From: an uncultured Alistipes sp.
GTDB lineage: Bacteria > Bacteroidota > Bacteroidia > Bacteroidales > Rikenellaceae
Length of the DNA stretch: 45,461 nucleotides
Direction: 5' to 3'
Assembly: GCA_945494785.1 (NCBI GenBank)
Contig: CALYVN010000006.1
Location: 1-45,461 of the forward strand
Both the position numbers and the translations under genes were made by a program. A model generated the notes under the pieces. That model worked only from the letters and a program-made list of their open reading frames with translations. It was not told the origin of the DNA and did no database searches. This document shows positions 7,646 through 16,796 of this stretch, in pieces (positions within the stretch are counted from its first letter, which is position 1; each line of letters starts with the position of its first letter).

Positions 7646-9133
7646 ATGAAAAAAGTATTTGTATTTATCGGAGTATGTATGGTTGCGGCACTTGCGGGTG
7701 CAGGTGCAGCACTTTGGGTGGTCGGCAACCGCTCGGCAGACATCGACGACAGCCGACCGAGCATCGAGCGCACGGTGGAGCGGATGCCCGTTGTCGGCTC
7801 GCAATTTACGACCTATCAGGCAGAGAACTACCCCGATTTGACCTACGCAGCCGAAAATGCGGTAAAGGCAGTTGTCAATATCGAGGCAACGCAGGAGATT
7901 GAGATAGGCTCGCGCAGTTTCAATCCGTTTTTCGAGTTCTTCGGTTTCCCGCAGGGTTACGGCGGGCAGGGCGAGCCGCAAAAGCGCGAACAACGTTCGG
8001 GCGGTTCGGGCGTAATCATCTCGGAGGACGGCTACATAGTTACCAACAACCACGTTGTCGAGAATGCCTCGAAACTTCGCGTAAAGTTGAACGACGGCCG
8101 CATGTTCGATGCCAAAATCATAGGCCGCGACCCCGCTACCGATGTGGCGTTGATTAAGGTCGATGCCGCACAATTACCGACGCTCGCTTTCGGCAGTTCG
8201 GATGCGTTGCGTTTGGGCGAATGGGTATTGGCAATAGGCTCGCCGTTCGATTTGCAATCGACCATCACTGCCGGCATAGTCAGTGCCAAATCCCGCAGTC
8301 TCGATGTCATTCCGAGCGAATTCCGCATCGAATCGTTCATCCAGACCGATGCTGCCGTAAACCCAGGCAATTCGGGAGGTGCGCTCGTCAATACGCGCGG
8401 AGAGTTGGTCGGCATCAACACGGTCATCAAATCATCGACCGGAAGTTATATAGGTTATTCGTTCGCCGTACCCGAGAGCATCGTCCGCAAAGTGGTGTGC
8501 GATTTGAAAGAGTACGGTGTCGTGCAACGCGCCCTGCTCGGCATCACCTATCGCTACATAGACCAAGATTTCATCGACCAACTCGGCGATGACACGGGCA
8601 TAAAGTCGGTCGGCGGAGCATACGTCGCTTCGGTCGTCGATGGAGGTGCCGCTTCGGAGGCGGGATTGCGCAAAGGCGATGTCATCGTGGGGATTGACGG
8701 CATAAAAATCGACACTCCTACCGCCATTACCGAGCAGATAGGCAAACATCGGCCTAACGACAAAATTAAAATTTCTGCAAAAAGAGGCGATTCCATGAAA
8801 CATTTCGACGTCGTTTTGCGTAATAAAGCGGGTAAAACCGAACTGCTCACCAAGGAGGATGTCGATGTGGTCGAGGTCTTGGGTGGCAGATTGGTCGATG
8901 CAGGTGCCAAACTATGCAAAATGCTCGATATTCGGGGTGGCGTGCAGGTGGCATCCGTCAAACGCGGAGGTTTGCTCGACAGAGCGCGCGTCCGCGAAGG
9001 TTTTGTCATCACGCATATAAACGACAAGGCTGTCCGTTCGACGACCGACCTCGCTACGATGTCCGACAAAATCCGTTCAATCGACGGTGTTTACCCCAAC
9101 GGTCGTGCGGCAAGTTACGTCATAGTCGAATAG
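7646..9133 (+). CDS. degP: Periplasmic serine protease/chaperone, HtrA/Deg family
   Basis: A 495-residue protein degrading or refolding damaged envelope proteins. The start MKKVFVFIGVCMVAALAGAG at 7646 gives a clean signal sequence or membrane anchor; an ATG four codons upstream is less likely. The trypsin-like domain has the full triad: H136 in TNNHVVEN, D166 in DPATDVALIKVD, S243 in NPGNSGGALV. Two PDZ domains follow, about 295-400 (LRKGDVIVGIDGIKI) and 400-495 (ARVREGFVITHINDKAV). A Gly/Gln-rich linker (QGYGGQGEPQKREQ) around 103-117 occupies the LA-loop position. Whether it is DegP-, DegQ- or DegS-like cannot be decided. It lies 49 bases ahead of rpoD on the same strand. Confidence 0.95.
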   Translation: MKKVFVFIGVCMVAALAGAGAALWVVGNRSADIDDSRPSIERTVERMPVVGSQFTTYQAENYPDLTYAAENAVKAVVNIEATQEIEIGSRSFNPFFEFFGFPQGYGGQGEPQKREQRSGGSGVIISEDGYIVTNNHVVENASKLRVKLNDGRMFDAKIIGRDPATDVALIKVDAAQLPTLAFGSSDALRLGEWVLAIGSPFDLQSTITAGIVSAKSRSLDVIPSEFRIESFIQTDAAVNPGNSGGALVNTRGELVGINTVIKSSTGSYIGYSFAVPESIVRKVVCDLKEYGVVQRALLGITYRYIDQDFIDQLGDDTGIKSVGGAYVASVVDGGAASEAGLRKGDVIVGIDGIKIDTPTAITEQIGKHRPNDKIKISAKRGDSMKHFDVVLRNKAGKTELLTKEDVDVVEVLGGRLVDAGAKLCKMLDIRGGVQVASVKRGGLLDRARVREGFVITHINDKAVRSTTDLATMSDKIRSIDGVYPNGRAASYVIVE

Positions 9134-9182
9134 TGCCGCACAGCCGCCGAAAAGGGATATTTTTAGATAGTTATAAAACAAG

Positions 9183-10043
9183 ATGCGTCAATTAAAGATT
9201 ACCAAATCCATCACCAACCGCGAGAGTGCGTCGTTGGACAAGTATTTGCAGGAGATAGGCAAGGAGGAACTTATCACGGTCGAGGAGGAGGTGGAACTCG
9301 CCCAAAGAATCCGCAAGGGCGACCAAGAGGCTTTGGAGAAACTGACAAAAGCCAATTTGCGGTTCGTGGTTTCGGTTGCCAAGCAGTACCAGAATCAGGG
9401 TTTGAGCCTGCCAGACCTTATCAACGAGGGCAATCTGGGACTTATCAAGGCTGCCGAGAAATTCGACGAAACGCGAGGTTTCAAATTCATCTCCTATGCA
9501 GTGTGGTGGATTCGTCAATCGATTTTGCAGGCATTGGCAGAGCAATCGCGAATAGTGCGTCTGCCGCTGAATCAGGTCGGCTCGCTCAACAAAATCAACA
9601 AGGCATTCGCCCGTTTCGAGCAGGAACACGAGCGCACGCCTTCGCCCGAAGAGTTGGCGAACGAATTGGAGTTGCCGAAGGAGAAGGTTACCGATACGTT
9701 GCGCGTAGCGGGTCGCCATATCTCGGTCGATGCTCCATTTGCAGACGGCGAGGACAATTCGCTTTTGGACGTTTTGGTCAATCCCGATTCGCCGAATGCC
9801 GACAAGGGGCTGATTAACGAGTCGCTCTCGACCGAAATCGACCGTGCTTTGGAGACGCTTACCGAGCGCGAACGGGACATTATCCGTTATTTCTTCGGCA
9901 TAGGCTGTTCGGAGATGACGCTTGAAGAGATTGGCGAGAAGTTCGACCTCACGCGCGAGCGCGTTCGGCAGATTAAGGAGAAGGCCATTCGCCGTTTGCG
10001 CCACTCGTCGCGCAGCAAATTGTTGCAATCTTATTTGGGGTAA
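9183..10043 (+). CDS. rpoD: Primary sigma factor RpoD (sigma-ABfr type)
   Basis: The 286-residue protein directs RNA polymerase to housekeeping promoters. Region 1.2 is at about 14-45, region 2 includes [17 protein letters not shown] near 100-116, region 3 follows, and region 4 ends in the helix-turn-helix [20 protein letters not shown]. It lacks region 1.1 and the long non-conserved insert of E. coli sigma-70, the known form of the Bacteroidota housekeeping sigma that recognises -33 TTTG and -7 TAnnTTTG. That preference agrees with the many TAnnTTTG boxes in this window. The ATG at 9183 gives [15 protein letters not shown], the conserved family start. A hairpin lies 20 bases after the stop. 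Confidence 0.97.
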   Translation: MRQLKITKSITNRESASLDKYLQEIGKEELITVEEEVELAQRIRKGDQEALEKLTKANLRFVVSVAKQYQNQGLSLPDLINEGNLGLIKAAEKFDETRGFKFISYAVWWIRQSILQALAEQSRIVRLPLNQVGSLNKINKAFARFEQEHERTPSPEELANELELPKEKVTDTLRVAGRHISVDAPFADGEDNSLLDVLVNPDSPNADKGLINESLSTEIDRALETLTERERDIIRYFFGIGCSEMTLEEIGEKFDLTRERVRQIKEKAIRRLRHSSRSKLLQSYLG

Positions 10044-10063
10044 GCCGCAAAAGAGAATTGTAC

Positions 10064-10095
10064 GAACGACCGGCAGCGCAATACGCCGGTCGTTC
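10064..10095 (+). terminator. Hairpin after rpoD, probable terminator
   Basis: An 11-bp perfect stem pairs GAACGACCGGC (10064-10074) with GCCGGTCGTTC (10085-10095) around a 10-nt loop. No strong T-run follows (TGCATATACT), so its efficiency as an intrinsic terminator is uncertain. Confidence 0.55.
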
Positions 10096-10170
10096 TGCAT
10101 ATACTACCCCTTCGCTTGCAACGATATGTTTATTTTGACGGCATAAATTCCGCCGTTTCGTTTTTTATGC

Positions 10171-10178
10171 TATCTTTG
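10171..10178 (+). promoter_or_regulatory. -7 promoter element TATCTTTG of the DPP III gene
   Basis: TATCTTTG is an exact TAnnTTTG match, 24 bases upstream of the ATG at 10203, predicting a leader of about 18 nt, which is common in this phylum. Confidence 0.65.
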
Positions 10179-10202
10179 CAATAGAAACAAACTATAAACT
10201 AT

Positions 10203-12203
10203 ATGAAAAAAATCATTTTTACCTCTATGGGAATTATGGCAATGGCTTTGGTCGGTTGCAAATCCGAGACAAAAAGCGAAACGGCATGGATTGTGGACCG
10301 TTTCGACGACATCAAGGTAATTCGTTACGAAGTACCCGAGTTCGAGAAATTGTCGTTGAACGACAAAGTGTTGGTCTATTACCTCGCCGAAGCGGCCAAA
10401 TGCGGTCGGGACATATTGTTCGACCAGAATTTCAAGTACAATCTTACGATTCGTCGTGCATTGGAGCAGATTTACGAACGCTACGAAGGCGACCGCACGG
10501 CTGCCGATTTCGTGGCTATGGAGAAGTATCTGAAAAAGGTGTGGTTTGCCAACGGCATACATCACCACTACTCCAACGACAAGTTTGCGCCCGAATTTTC
10601 GCGCGAATGGTTTATGGCGCAGTCCGAAGCCTGCAAGGTCGAATCGCCCGTTGCAGTGGAGGAGATTGCCGAAATCATCTTCAATCCTGCACTCTACCCT
10701 ACCAAACTCAACCAAACGGCGGGTGTCGATATGGTCAAAGAGTCGGCTGTCAATTTCTATGAAGGCGTAAACGAGGCAGAGGTACAGGCTTTCTATGCCA
10801 AAATGGCTGCCAAGCACGACCCTCGTCCCGTTTCGTACGGCCTCAACTCGAAACTTGTCAAAGAGAACGGCAAGTTGGTCGAGAAAGTTTGGAAAGAAGG
10901 CGGCATGTACGGAGCGGCAATCGAGCAGATTATCCATTGGCTCGAAAAGGCAGAAAGCGTTGCCGAAGAGCCTTTGAAGGATATTATCGCCAAACTTATA
11001 AAGTACTACCGTTCGGGCGACCTGCGGGATTTCGATGCTTACAACATCGCTTGGGTGCAGGACACCGTTTCGAATGTCGATTTCGTCAATGGCTTCATCG
11101 AGGACTACTCCGACCCGCTCGGTCGCAAGGCTTCGTGGGAAGGCAACGTAAGTTTCGTGGACAAGGCTGCCTGCGAGCGTACGAAAATCATCGCTGCCAA
11201 TGCGCAGTGGTTCGAGGACAATTCGCCTATCAACCCTGCCTACCGCAAGCCTGTCGTAAAGGGCGTGTCGGCAAAGGTCATCACTGTTGCGATGTTGGGC
11301 GGCGACTGCTACCCTGCAACCCCGATAGGCATCAATCTGCCTAACGCCGATTGGATCCGCAAGGAGTACGGCTCGAAATCGGTAACAATCGACAACATCA
11401 CCTACGCCTACAAGCAGGCTGCACGCGGCAACGGATTCAGCGAAGAGTTCGTTTTGCGTGCCGAAGACCGTGCCCGCATGGAGCAGTACGGCAAGTTGGC
11501 AGACGACCTGCACACCGACCTGCACGAGTGTCTCGGTCATGGTTCGGGTCAGTTGGCACCGGGTGTACGCGGAGGTGAACTCGGCTCGTACACCTCCACG
11601 TTGGAGGAGACTCGTGCCGATTTGTTCGGTCTCTACTATCTCGGCGACCCTAAAATGGTCGAAATCGGACTTATTACGTCGCTCGACGTGGCAAAGGCTC
11701 AATACGCTTCGTATATAATGAATGGTCTTATGACCCAACTCGCCCGCATCGAATTGGGCAAGAATGTCGAGGAGGCTCACATGCGCAACCGCAAGATGAT
11801 TGCCGAGTGGTGCTTCGAAAAGGGCAAGGCCGACAACGTCATCGAATTCGTCAAAGAGAATGGCAAGACATACGTCGTGGTCAATGATTTCGAACGTCTG
11901 CACACCCTGTTCGGAGATATGCTCCGCGAGGTGCAACGCATCAAGAGCGAGGGCGATTACGAAGCCGGCAAGGCTTTAGTGGAGCAGTACGGCGTCAAGG
12001 TCGATTCCACGCTGCACAAGGAGGTACGCGAGCGTTATTATGCTTTGAACATAGAGCCTTACGGCGGCTTTGTCAATCCGGAATTCGAGTTGGTCGAAGA
12101 GGATGGCAAGATTGTGGATGTCAAGATTTCCTACCCTGCCAATTATGTAGAGCAGATGCTCCACTACTCCAAAGATTACTCGTTCCTGCCGTCGCTCAAC
12201 TAA
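10203..12203 (+). CDS. Lipoprotein dipeptidyl-peptidase III (peptidase family M49)
   Basis: A 666-residue zinc exopeptidase predicted to release dipeptides from peptide N-termini. The M49 zinc motif is HECLGH at residues 441-446, and the third ligand is E469 in EETRAD (468-473). The 28-residue spacing equals that of the Bacteroides enzyme, as I recall it. The family motif is usually HEXXGH; the cysteine at position 3 is the Bacteroidetes variant. The N-terminus MKKIIFTSMGIMAMALVGC is a lipoprotein signal with Cys19 in an LVGC lipobox, so the enzyme should be membrane anchored, in the periplasm or at the surface; the sequence after Cys19 (KSETKSE) has no strong surface-export cluster. It is monocistronic, with its own promoter and a strong terminator. 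Confidence 0.94.
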   Translation: MKKIIFTSMGIMAMALVGCKSETKSETAWIVDRFDDIKVIRYEVPEFEKLSLNDKVLVYYLAEAAKCGRDILFDQNFKYNLTIRRALEQIYERYEGDRTAADFVAMEKYLKKVWFANGIHHHYSNDKFAPEFSREWFMAQSEACKVESPVAVEEIAEIIFNPALYPTKLNQTAGVDMVKESAVNFYEGVNEAEVQAFYAKMAAKHDPRPVSYGLNSKLVKENGKLVEKVWKEGGMYGAAIEQIIHWLEKAESVAEEPLKDIIAKLIKYYRSGDLRDFDAYNIAWVQDTVSNVDFVNGFIEDYSDPLGRKASWEGNVSFVDKAACERTKIIAANAQWFEDNSPINPAYRKPVVKGVSAKVITVAMLGGDCYPATPIGINLPNADWIRKEYGSKSVTIDNITYAYKQAARGNGFSEEFVLRAEDRARMEQYGKLADDLHTDLHECLGHGSGQLAPGVRGGELGSYTSTLEETRADLFGLYYLGDPKMVEIGLITSLDVAKAQYASYIMNGLMTQLARIELGKNVEEAHMRNRKMIAEWCFEKGKADNVIEFVKENGKTYVVVNDFERLHTLFGDMLREVQRIKSEGDYEAGKALVEQYGVKVDSTLHKEVRERYYALNIEPYGGFVNPEFELVEEDGKIVDVKISYPANYVEQMLHYSKDYSFLPSLN

Positions 12204-12239
12204 CGGCAAGCCGATTTACACGGCAACATACAGATACGG

Positions 12240-12269
12240 AAAGGGGTTGTGTTAACACAACCCCTTTTA
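12240..12269 (+). terminator. Rho-independent terminator of the DPP III gene
   Basis: A 26-bp perfect palindrome with arm AAGGGGTTGTGTT starts at 12241 and centres between 12253 and 12254. It is followed by TTTT at 12265-12268. It starts 37 bases after the stop codon. Confidence 0.85.
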
Positions 12270-12303
12270 AGGTGGGTAATAGTTAGTAAAATGCAAGGCA
12301 TTG

Positions 12304-12354
12304 AGAAAGAGGGCGACAGGAGTTTACTCGACGTAAATGACTGCGCCCTCTTTT
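12304..12354 (-). terminator. Probable terminator of the AspT/YidE-type transporter gene
   Basis: AAAGAGGGCG (12306-12315) pairs perfectly with CGCCCTCTTT (12344-12353) around a 28-nt loop that itself contains TTTAC/GTAAA. On the minus strand the stem ends in TTTC. It faces the DPP III terminator, as expected between convergent genes. Confidence 0.65.
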
Positions 12355-12395
12355 CGATAATAACGCGGCAGTTTGCAATTATTACACACCGCACA

Positions 12396-14060
12396 TTACT
12401 GTTGCGATAATGCAATCAAAACAAGTATTTGTGCCGAAAATATGCGCAAAAACATGGTCAGCGGATAGACCGTCGCATAAGAGACCGAAGCACGGTCGTC
12501 GGTTGCCACCGTATTGGCATAGGCCAATGCCGGAGGATCGGTCATGCCGCCCGACAACAATCCCATAATCGAGAAGTAGTCCATGTGCAGCATCTTGCGC
12601 GCAATAAAGCCGACTATGAGCAACGGCACCACGGTTATAACGACACCGTAGAGAATCCACCAATAACCGCCACAGGCAACGGCATCGATAAACCCTTCGC
12701 CTGCACTCAAACCGACTGCCGCCAAAAAGAGCGAGATACCGATTTCGCGAATCATCATGTTCGCGCTGTTGGTCGTAAAGGTAACGAGTTTGTATCGCGG
12801 ACCGTAGCGTGCCATCAAAATAGCCACGATGAGCGGACCTCCTGCCAAACCGAGTTTGACTGGTTGCGGCACACCGGGGAACATAATCGGAATCGAGCCG
12901 AGCAACACACCCAAAAAGATACCGACGAAAATAGGCAGCAGATTCGGGTGGTCGAGGCGTTTGACCGAGTTGCCCAACATGGCTGCCACTTGGTCCAAAT
13001 CGCTCTTGCAACCCACGATAACGACGACATCGCCCATTTGCAGGCGCAATTCGTGCGATGCCACGAGTTCGATACCGGCACGGACAACGCGCGTTATGGT
13101 AACGTTGTAGTTCTCGCGGATGTGCAAATCGCCGATACGTCTGCCATTGAGTTGCGACTTGGTAACCACGATGCGTCGTTTTTCGAGATTCGAGGTAGCC
13201 GAGTGCCACTCCTCGTCGGCAAGTTGCACCTTCTCGCCGACCAGCGATTGTACCAACTCTTCATCGCAACTGCTCGCCACCACTCGCAGAATATCGTTTT
13301 CGTGCAGCACGGTATTTTCCGAAGCGATTTTTTGATTGTTATCCTTGCCCATGATACGCGCCACGACGAATTTGGTACGGGCTATGCGCAACAAATCTGC
13401 CACGCTCTTGCCGACCACCGCACGATTGGTTACGCGCAAATCTATACGCACCGTATGCGCCGCATTGGCCTTCTCGTCGGTAGCCGCTTCATCTTTGATT
13501 TTTATGCGGAATGCGACCCTGATGAGGAGTATCGAGACGATTATGCCGACCACTCCGAGGGGATATGCCACCGCATAGGCCGATGCCAACAGGTCGCTGT
13601 TGCCGCCGAGATCGTGGATGGTCTGTTGCGCCGCGCCCAACCCCGGGGTATTGGTAACCGCACCCGACAAAACCCCGACCATGGTGGTCAGTCTCTCGCC
13701 CGTCAGCACATGGATTCCGTAACATATCGTGCATCCGAGTAACACGAGCAGGGCGGCAAGCATATTCAACCGCAAACCCTCCTCCTTCAACGATGCGAAG
13801 AAACCGGGACCCACCTGCAAACCGATGGAATAGACGAACAGAATCAGGCCGAACTCCTTGATGAATGTACAGATGCGTTCATCGATGACAAGTCCGAAAT
13901 GGGACAGCAAAATGCCGACAAAAAGCACCCACGTTACCCCGAGCGATACCGAACCGAATTTGATACGGTTGAGTAGCAAGCCGAGTGCTATGGTCAAAGC
14001 CGTAATCAGAACAGAATTTGCGATGCTGCTTGAAAAAAACAAATCAACCAACCACTGCAT
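12396..14060 (-). CDS. AspT/YidE/YbjL-type transporter with two TrkA-C domains
   Basis: This 554-residue protein has the duplicated architecture of the aspartate:alanine exchanger superfamily. Five to six membrane segments (residues 1-175) are followed by two RCK/TrkA-C-like domains (about 190-365; GKSVADLLRIARTKFVVARI and RIVVTKSQLNGRRIGDL), then a second membrane half (SIPIMFPGVPQPVKLGLAGG to the end). Repeated glycine-rich motifs SGAVTNTPGLGAAQQ and SGGMTDPPALAYANT are the paired signature of the two halves. The frame is open further upstream, but a -7 box at 14112-14119 puts the transcription start below 14110, so the ATG at 14060 (MQWLVDLFF) is chosen. The substrate is unknown; dicarboxylate or amino-acid exchange is only a family expectation. 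Confidence 0.9.
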   Translation of the reverse strand: MQWLVDLFFSSSIANSVLITALTIALGLLLNRIKFGSVSLGVTWVLFVGILLSHFGLVIDERICTFIKEFGLILFVYSIGLQVGPGFFASLKEEGLRLNMLAALLVLLGCTICYGIHVLTGERLTTMVGVLSGAVTNTPGLGAAQQTIHDLGGNSDLLASAYAVAYPLGVVGIIVSILLIRVAFRIKIKDEAATDEKANAAHTVRIDLRVTNRAVVGKSVADLLRIARTKFVVARIMGKDNNQKIASENTVLHENDILRVVASSCDEELVQSLVGEKVQLADEEWHSATSNLEKRRIVVTKSQLNGRRIGDLHIRENYNVTITRVVRAGIELVASHELRLQMGDVVVIVGCKSDLDQVAAMLGNSVKRLDHPNLLPIFVGIFLGVLLGSIPIMFPGVPQPVKLGLAGGPLIVAILMARYGPRYKLVTFTTNSANMMIREIGISLFLAAVGLSAGEGFIDAVACGGYWWILYGVVITVVPLLIVGFIARKMLHMDYFSIMGLLSGGMTDPPALAYANTVATDDRASVSYATVYPLTMFLRIFSAQILVLIALSQQ

Positions 14061-14111
14061 ACATATTGAAGTAAAAATTATTAACCTAACCGAAGTTGCC
14101 CGTAAGCGACG

Positions 14112-14119
14112 CAAAGATA
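14112..14119 (-). promoter_or_regulatory. -7 promoter element TATCTTTG of the AspT/YidE-type gene
   Basis: Minus-strand TATCTTTG matches TAnnTTTG exactly, 52 bases upstream of the ATG at 14060. Its position argues against longer N-terminal extensions of the transporter. Confidence 0.62.
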
Positions 14120-14222
14120 GCAATAATTATTTACCGCAGACGCACAAATTAAAATAAATTAAAAATACGCCTCGTCCTACGGCACACCGTCATCGTCCGA
14201 TGCAGGTGCTTTATACCGATAC

Positions 14223-14253
14223 AAAAATCGGGCAGATTTGTTCAATCTGCCCG
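14223..14253 (-). terminator. Rho-independent terminator of the PPIase-SurA-OstA operon
   Basis: CGGGCAGATT (14229-14238) pairs with AATCTGCCCG (14244-14253) around a 5-nt loop. On the minus strand it is followed by ATTTTTG. It begins 13 bases after the OstA-like stop codon. Confidence 0.87.
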
Positions 14254-14265
14254 CAACGTATTACG

Positions 14266-16794
14266 CTAAAACAACGTTTCCAACGACTCCAACCACTCTA
14301 TCGTCTCAACCGTCAGAGTATCGGTACGGTCTGACCACGACCGATTGCGGATAAGTCGCTCCTTGTTGCGCTCCAACCGTTCGTTTATCGGGAAGCGTGG
14401 TTTTGCAAGCGACCCCTTCTCTTCGCGCAATGTCGGACGGATTGTGCGCACGAATACCGAATCGCGCGTCGGACGGCGATGCTTTTCCCATTTGAAACCG
14501 TCCAGATGCAACGGTTGCGATTCGGGAATTTTATCGAGCGGATAGAACTTGTATGTCGGATTGCCGCGATAGGTGATGCCCGTAACCTTCTTATCCTCGA
14601 TGTATGACGACATATCGGCACTCTCGACGTACGCCATCATCGTAATCTCGGGCGGGTCGTTCTCCTCGATATAGTATATCGTGCGGACATTGCCGTTCAC
14701 ATCGTTGCGGTATATCTGATTGTCGCGGAAATGAGCACTCATCTCCTTGCCTGCAACCTGATTGTAGTGCGCCGTATCAATCTCGGCTATCGTCAAAGGC
14801 TTGCCCTCGAAATCGGCACGCACTATCTGCTGCCGTTGCGTAAAGATGTGCATGACCTCCGAAGTTATCTGATTGTTCTCGTTCCACAGCACAGGCTCGA
14901 TGAAGAGGTGTATTATCGAATCGAGGCTCGTCGCTGCAATCGAATCGCACACCGATTGGAAATCCGAGCGGTACATGCGCACATTGCGATAGCCCAATAT
15001 CATGCGGTAAACGGAATCTTTCGCCAAAGTATCGACGGCAACCGAATCACCCTGTTCCTTCAAAAAGTAGTGCGCAAGCAACGAATCCAAAACATTGTTG
15101 GCCAACGAATCGCACAGATTGTACTCCGCCATCAGCAACGAATCGGCCTTTGCCACCGTTGCCGAATCGGCAGGCACAAGCCTTATCCGCTTTCGCGCCA
15201 ATTTCGCCAATCTGCGTTGCAGACGAGCCTCCTCGCGTTGTGCTTCCCTGACTTTGCGCAACGAATCGGCAGCCTCCATTTTGCGCAACATCGCAGTTCG
15301 TTTGGCCTGACGGCGGTCGGCTATCTCGTCGAGCCGTTTACGCAATGCTTCGGCTTTGATTTTGCGCTGTTCCGCAGCCTCCTTTTTGCGCTGTTCGCGC
15401 AACATCGCCTTGCGCTGCGCCTTTGTCAGCGTATCGGCTTTCAACGAATCGACCGCCAAAGAATCGGCCCTCAAAGAGTCCGCCTTCGTGGTGTTGTTCT
15501 GCAAAGAATCCGCCACCGCTGCATCGGCGACCACGTTATGCTCTGTCGCGGTACGACGGTCGGCATTTGTCGGTGCGTTGGTCGATTCGCCACGGTCGGC
15601 AGTACCGCTATCGTGTCTGCGATTGCGACGATTGTCGGGTCGCACGGTCCCACGTTCGCCCTCGCGTTCCGACCCGTCGGACACTTGTGCCTTTTTGTCG
15701 CTCTCCTCTTGGCGGCTACTCTGCATCTCGGCAGACTTTTTCTCTGCCAACTCCTTCTCGCGTCTCTCCGCTTCCGTATTTTTGGTATAAAGGAACATCG
15801 AATCGGCACGCAAAAATACCGAATCGCCCTGTTCCAAGTCGTAACTTACAACCGACGGCTCGCGAGTCAGCAAAACATCCCCGCGCTCCTTCCAATACTC
15901 GCCCCAATCGCCGAAAGCAAGCATTTTATGATCGATGTCGTCTATCTGTATGTTGCTTTTCAGCCGCACATAACCCCTGTCGCGGTAGTAATCGACCGTA
16001 TCGCTCCACATCTCCTGCTTCTCGGTCAATATATATCCGTTGAGCGTCAATCGGTACACTTGGCTGTCGCGGTCGAACGAGCCGCAATCGGCATAGAGAT
16101 ACTCATGCTCCTTTTCGTTCCAGATGTTGGTATTGTTGAAAAAACGGGCGCAATTGGTCTCGATGTTGTAGATAACCGAATCGCCCTTCATCCGATAGGT
16201 ATCGTTGCGCATCTCCACATCATCGACGCACACTATATCCTTTATGTCGGAGTAATAGAAGCCGCTGTTCGATTCGAGCATGTTATCCTCGTCGATAACC
16301 ACACCTCCGCCATGGTACTCTCCCACATTCGATTTGGTGTTGAAGAGGAAATTGTAGGTGTACATCGTCGCCGTGCGATCGACCACCTTGACTATCTCGG
16401 AAAACACACGAGCCTCGTCGCGATTACGGTCGTACTCGGCACGGTCGCCATAGATATATGTCGTACCTTTGTTAATCAATACATTGCCGAAGCACTCCAA
16501 CCGCGAGTCGGAGTGTCGGACGGCACTGTCGCAGGTAATGACCGCGCCGTTGTGATGCGCTGCCACATTGCCGACCAAAATCTGCACCTTCACTCCGCCA
16601 ATCTCGCGCTGAAAGCCGTCGTCCGACTTCAAGTCAATCATCTTGCCGTTGTCGTTCTGCGCCTTATCGGCTCCCTCCTGCCGGACGGCAGCATCGGACG
16701 GCATACGCACAACCGGCATACCGCCACTGCCTGCAAATACCAGACTTGCAAGCGACAGCAGCAAAACGGATATGGTCGTCAATCTACTGCGCAC
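14266..16794 (-). CDS. OstA-like LPS-export protein with long charged, DSL-rich insert
   Basis: An 842-residue secreted protein. A signal peptide (VLLLSLASLVFAG) precedes an LptA/OstA-like beta-jelly-roll repeat region, about residues 60-330 (GAVITCDSAVRHSDSRLECFG, TTYIYGDRAEYDRNRDEARV, MKGDSVIYNIETNCARFF), the fold that carries LPS between membranes. A segment of about 200 residues (345-560) is charged, partly coiled-coil and rich in A, R, K and E. Residues 427-628 hold about 15 D-S/T-hydrophobic triplets. OstA-like sequence resumes around 600-760 (NQITSEVMHIFTQRQQ, DSVFVRTIRPTLREE at the end). The start is GTG at 16794, two bases after the surA stop; the next ATG would remove the signal peptide. 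The N- and C-terminal parts look conserved, the middle does not. Confidence 0.85.
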   Translation of the reverse strand: MRSRLTTISVLLLSLASLVFAGSGGMPVVRMPSDAAVRQEGADKAQNDNGKMIDLKSDDGFQREIGGVKVQILVGNVAAHHNGAVITCDSAVRHSDSRLECFGNVLINKGTTYIYGDRAEYDRNRDEARVFSEIVKVVDRTATMYTYNFLFNTKSNVGEYHGGGVVIDEDNMLESNSGFYYSDIKDIVCVDDVEMRNDTYRMKGDSVIYNIETNCARFFNNTNIWNEKEHEYLYADCGSFDRDSQVYRLTLNGYILTEKQEMWSDTVDYYRDRGYVRLKSNIQIDDIDHKMLAFGDWGEYWKERGDVLLTREPSVVSYDLEQGDSVFLRADSMFLYTKNTEAERREKELAEKKSAEMQSSRQEESDKKAQVSDGSEREGERGTVRPDNRRNRRHDSGTADRGESTNAPTNADRRTATEHNVVADAAVADSLQNNTTKADSLRADSLAVDSLKADTLTKAQRKAMLREQRKKEAAEQRKIKAEALRKRLDEIADRRQAKRTAMLRKMEAADSLRKVREAQREEARLQRRLAKLARKRIRLVPADSATVAKADSLLMAEYNLCDSLANNVLDSLLAHYFLKEQGDSVAVDTLAKDSVYRMILGYRNVRMYRSDFQSVCDSIAATSLDSIIHLFIEPVLWNENNQITSEVMHIFTQRQQIVRADFEGKPLTIAEIDTAHYNQVAGKEMSAHFRDNQIYRNDVNGNVRTIYYIEENDPPEITMMAYVESADMSSYIEDKKVTGITYRGNPTYKFYPLDKIPESQPLHLDGFKWEKHRRPTRDSVFVRTIRPTLREEKGSLAKPRFPINERLERNKERLIRNRSWSDRTDTLTVETIEWLESLETLF

Positions 16795-16796
16795 AA

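Noticed and set aside
12200..12415. 71-codon minus-strand frame between the DPP III and AspT/YidE-type genes
   Set aside because: It reads straight through two terminator hairpins.
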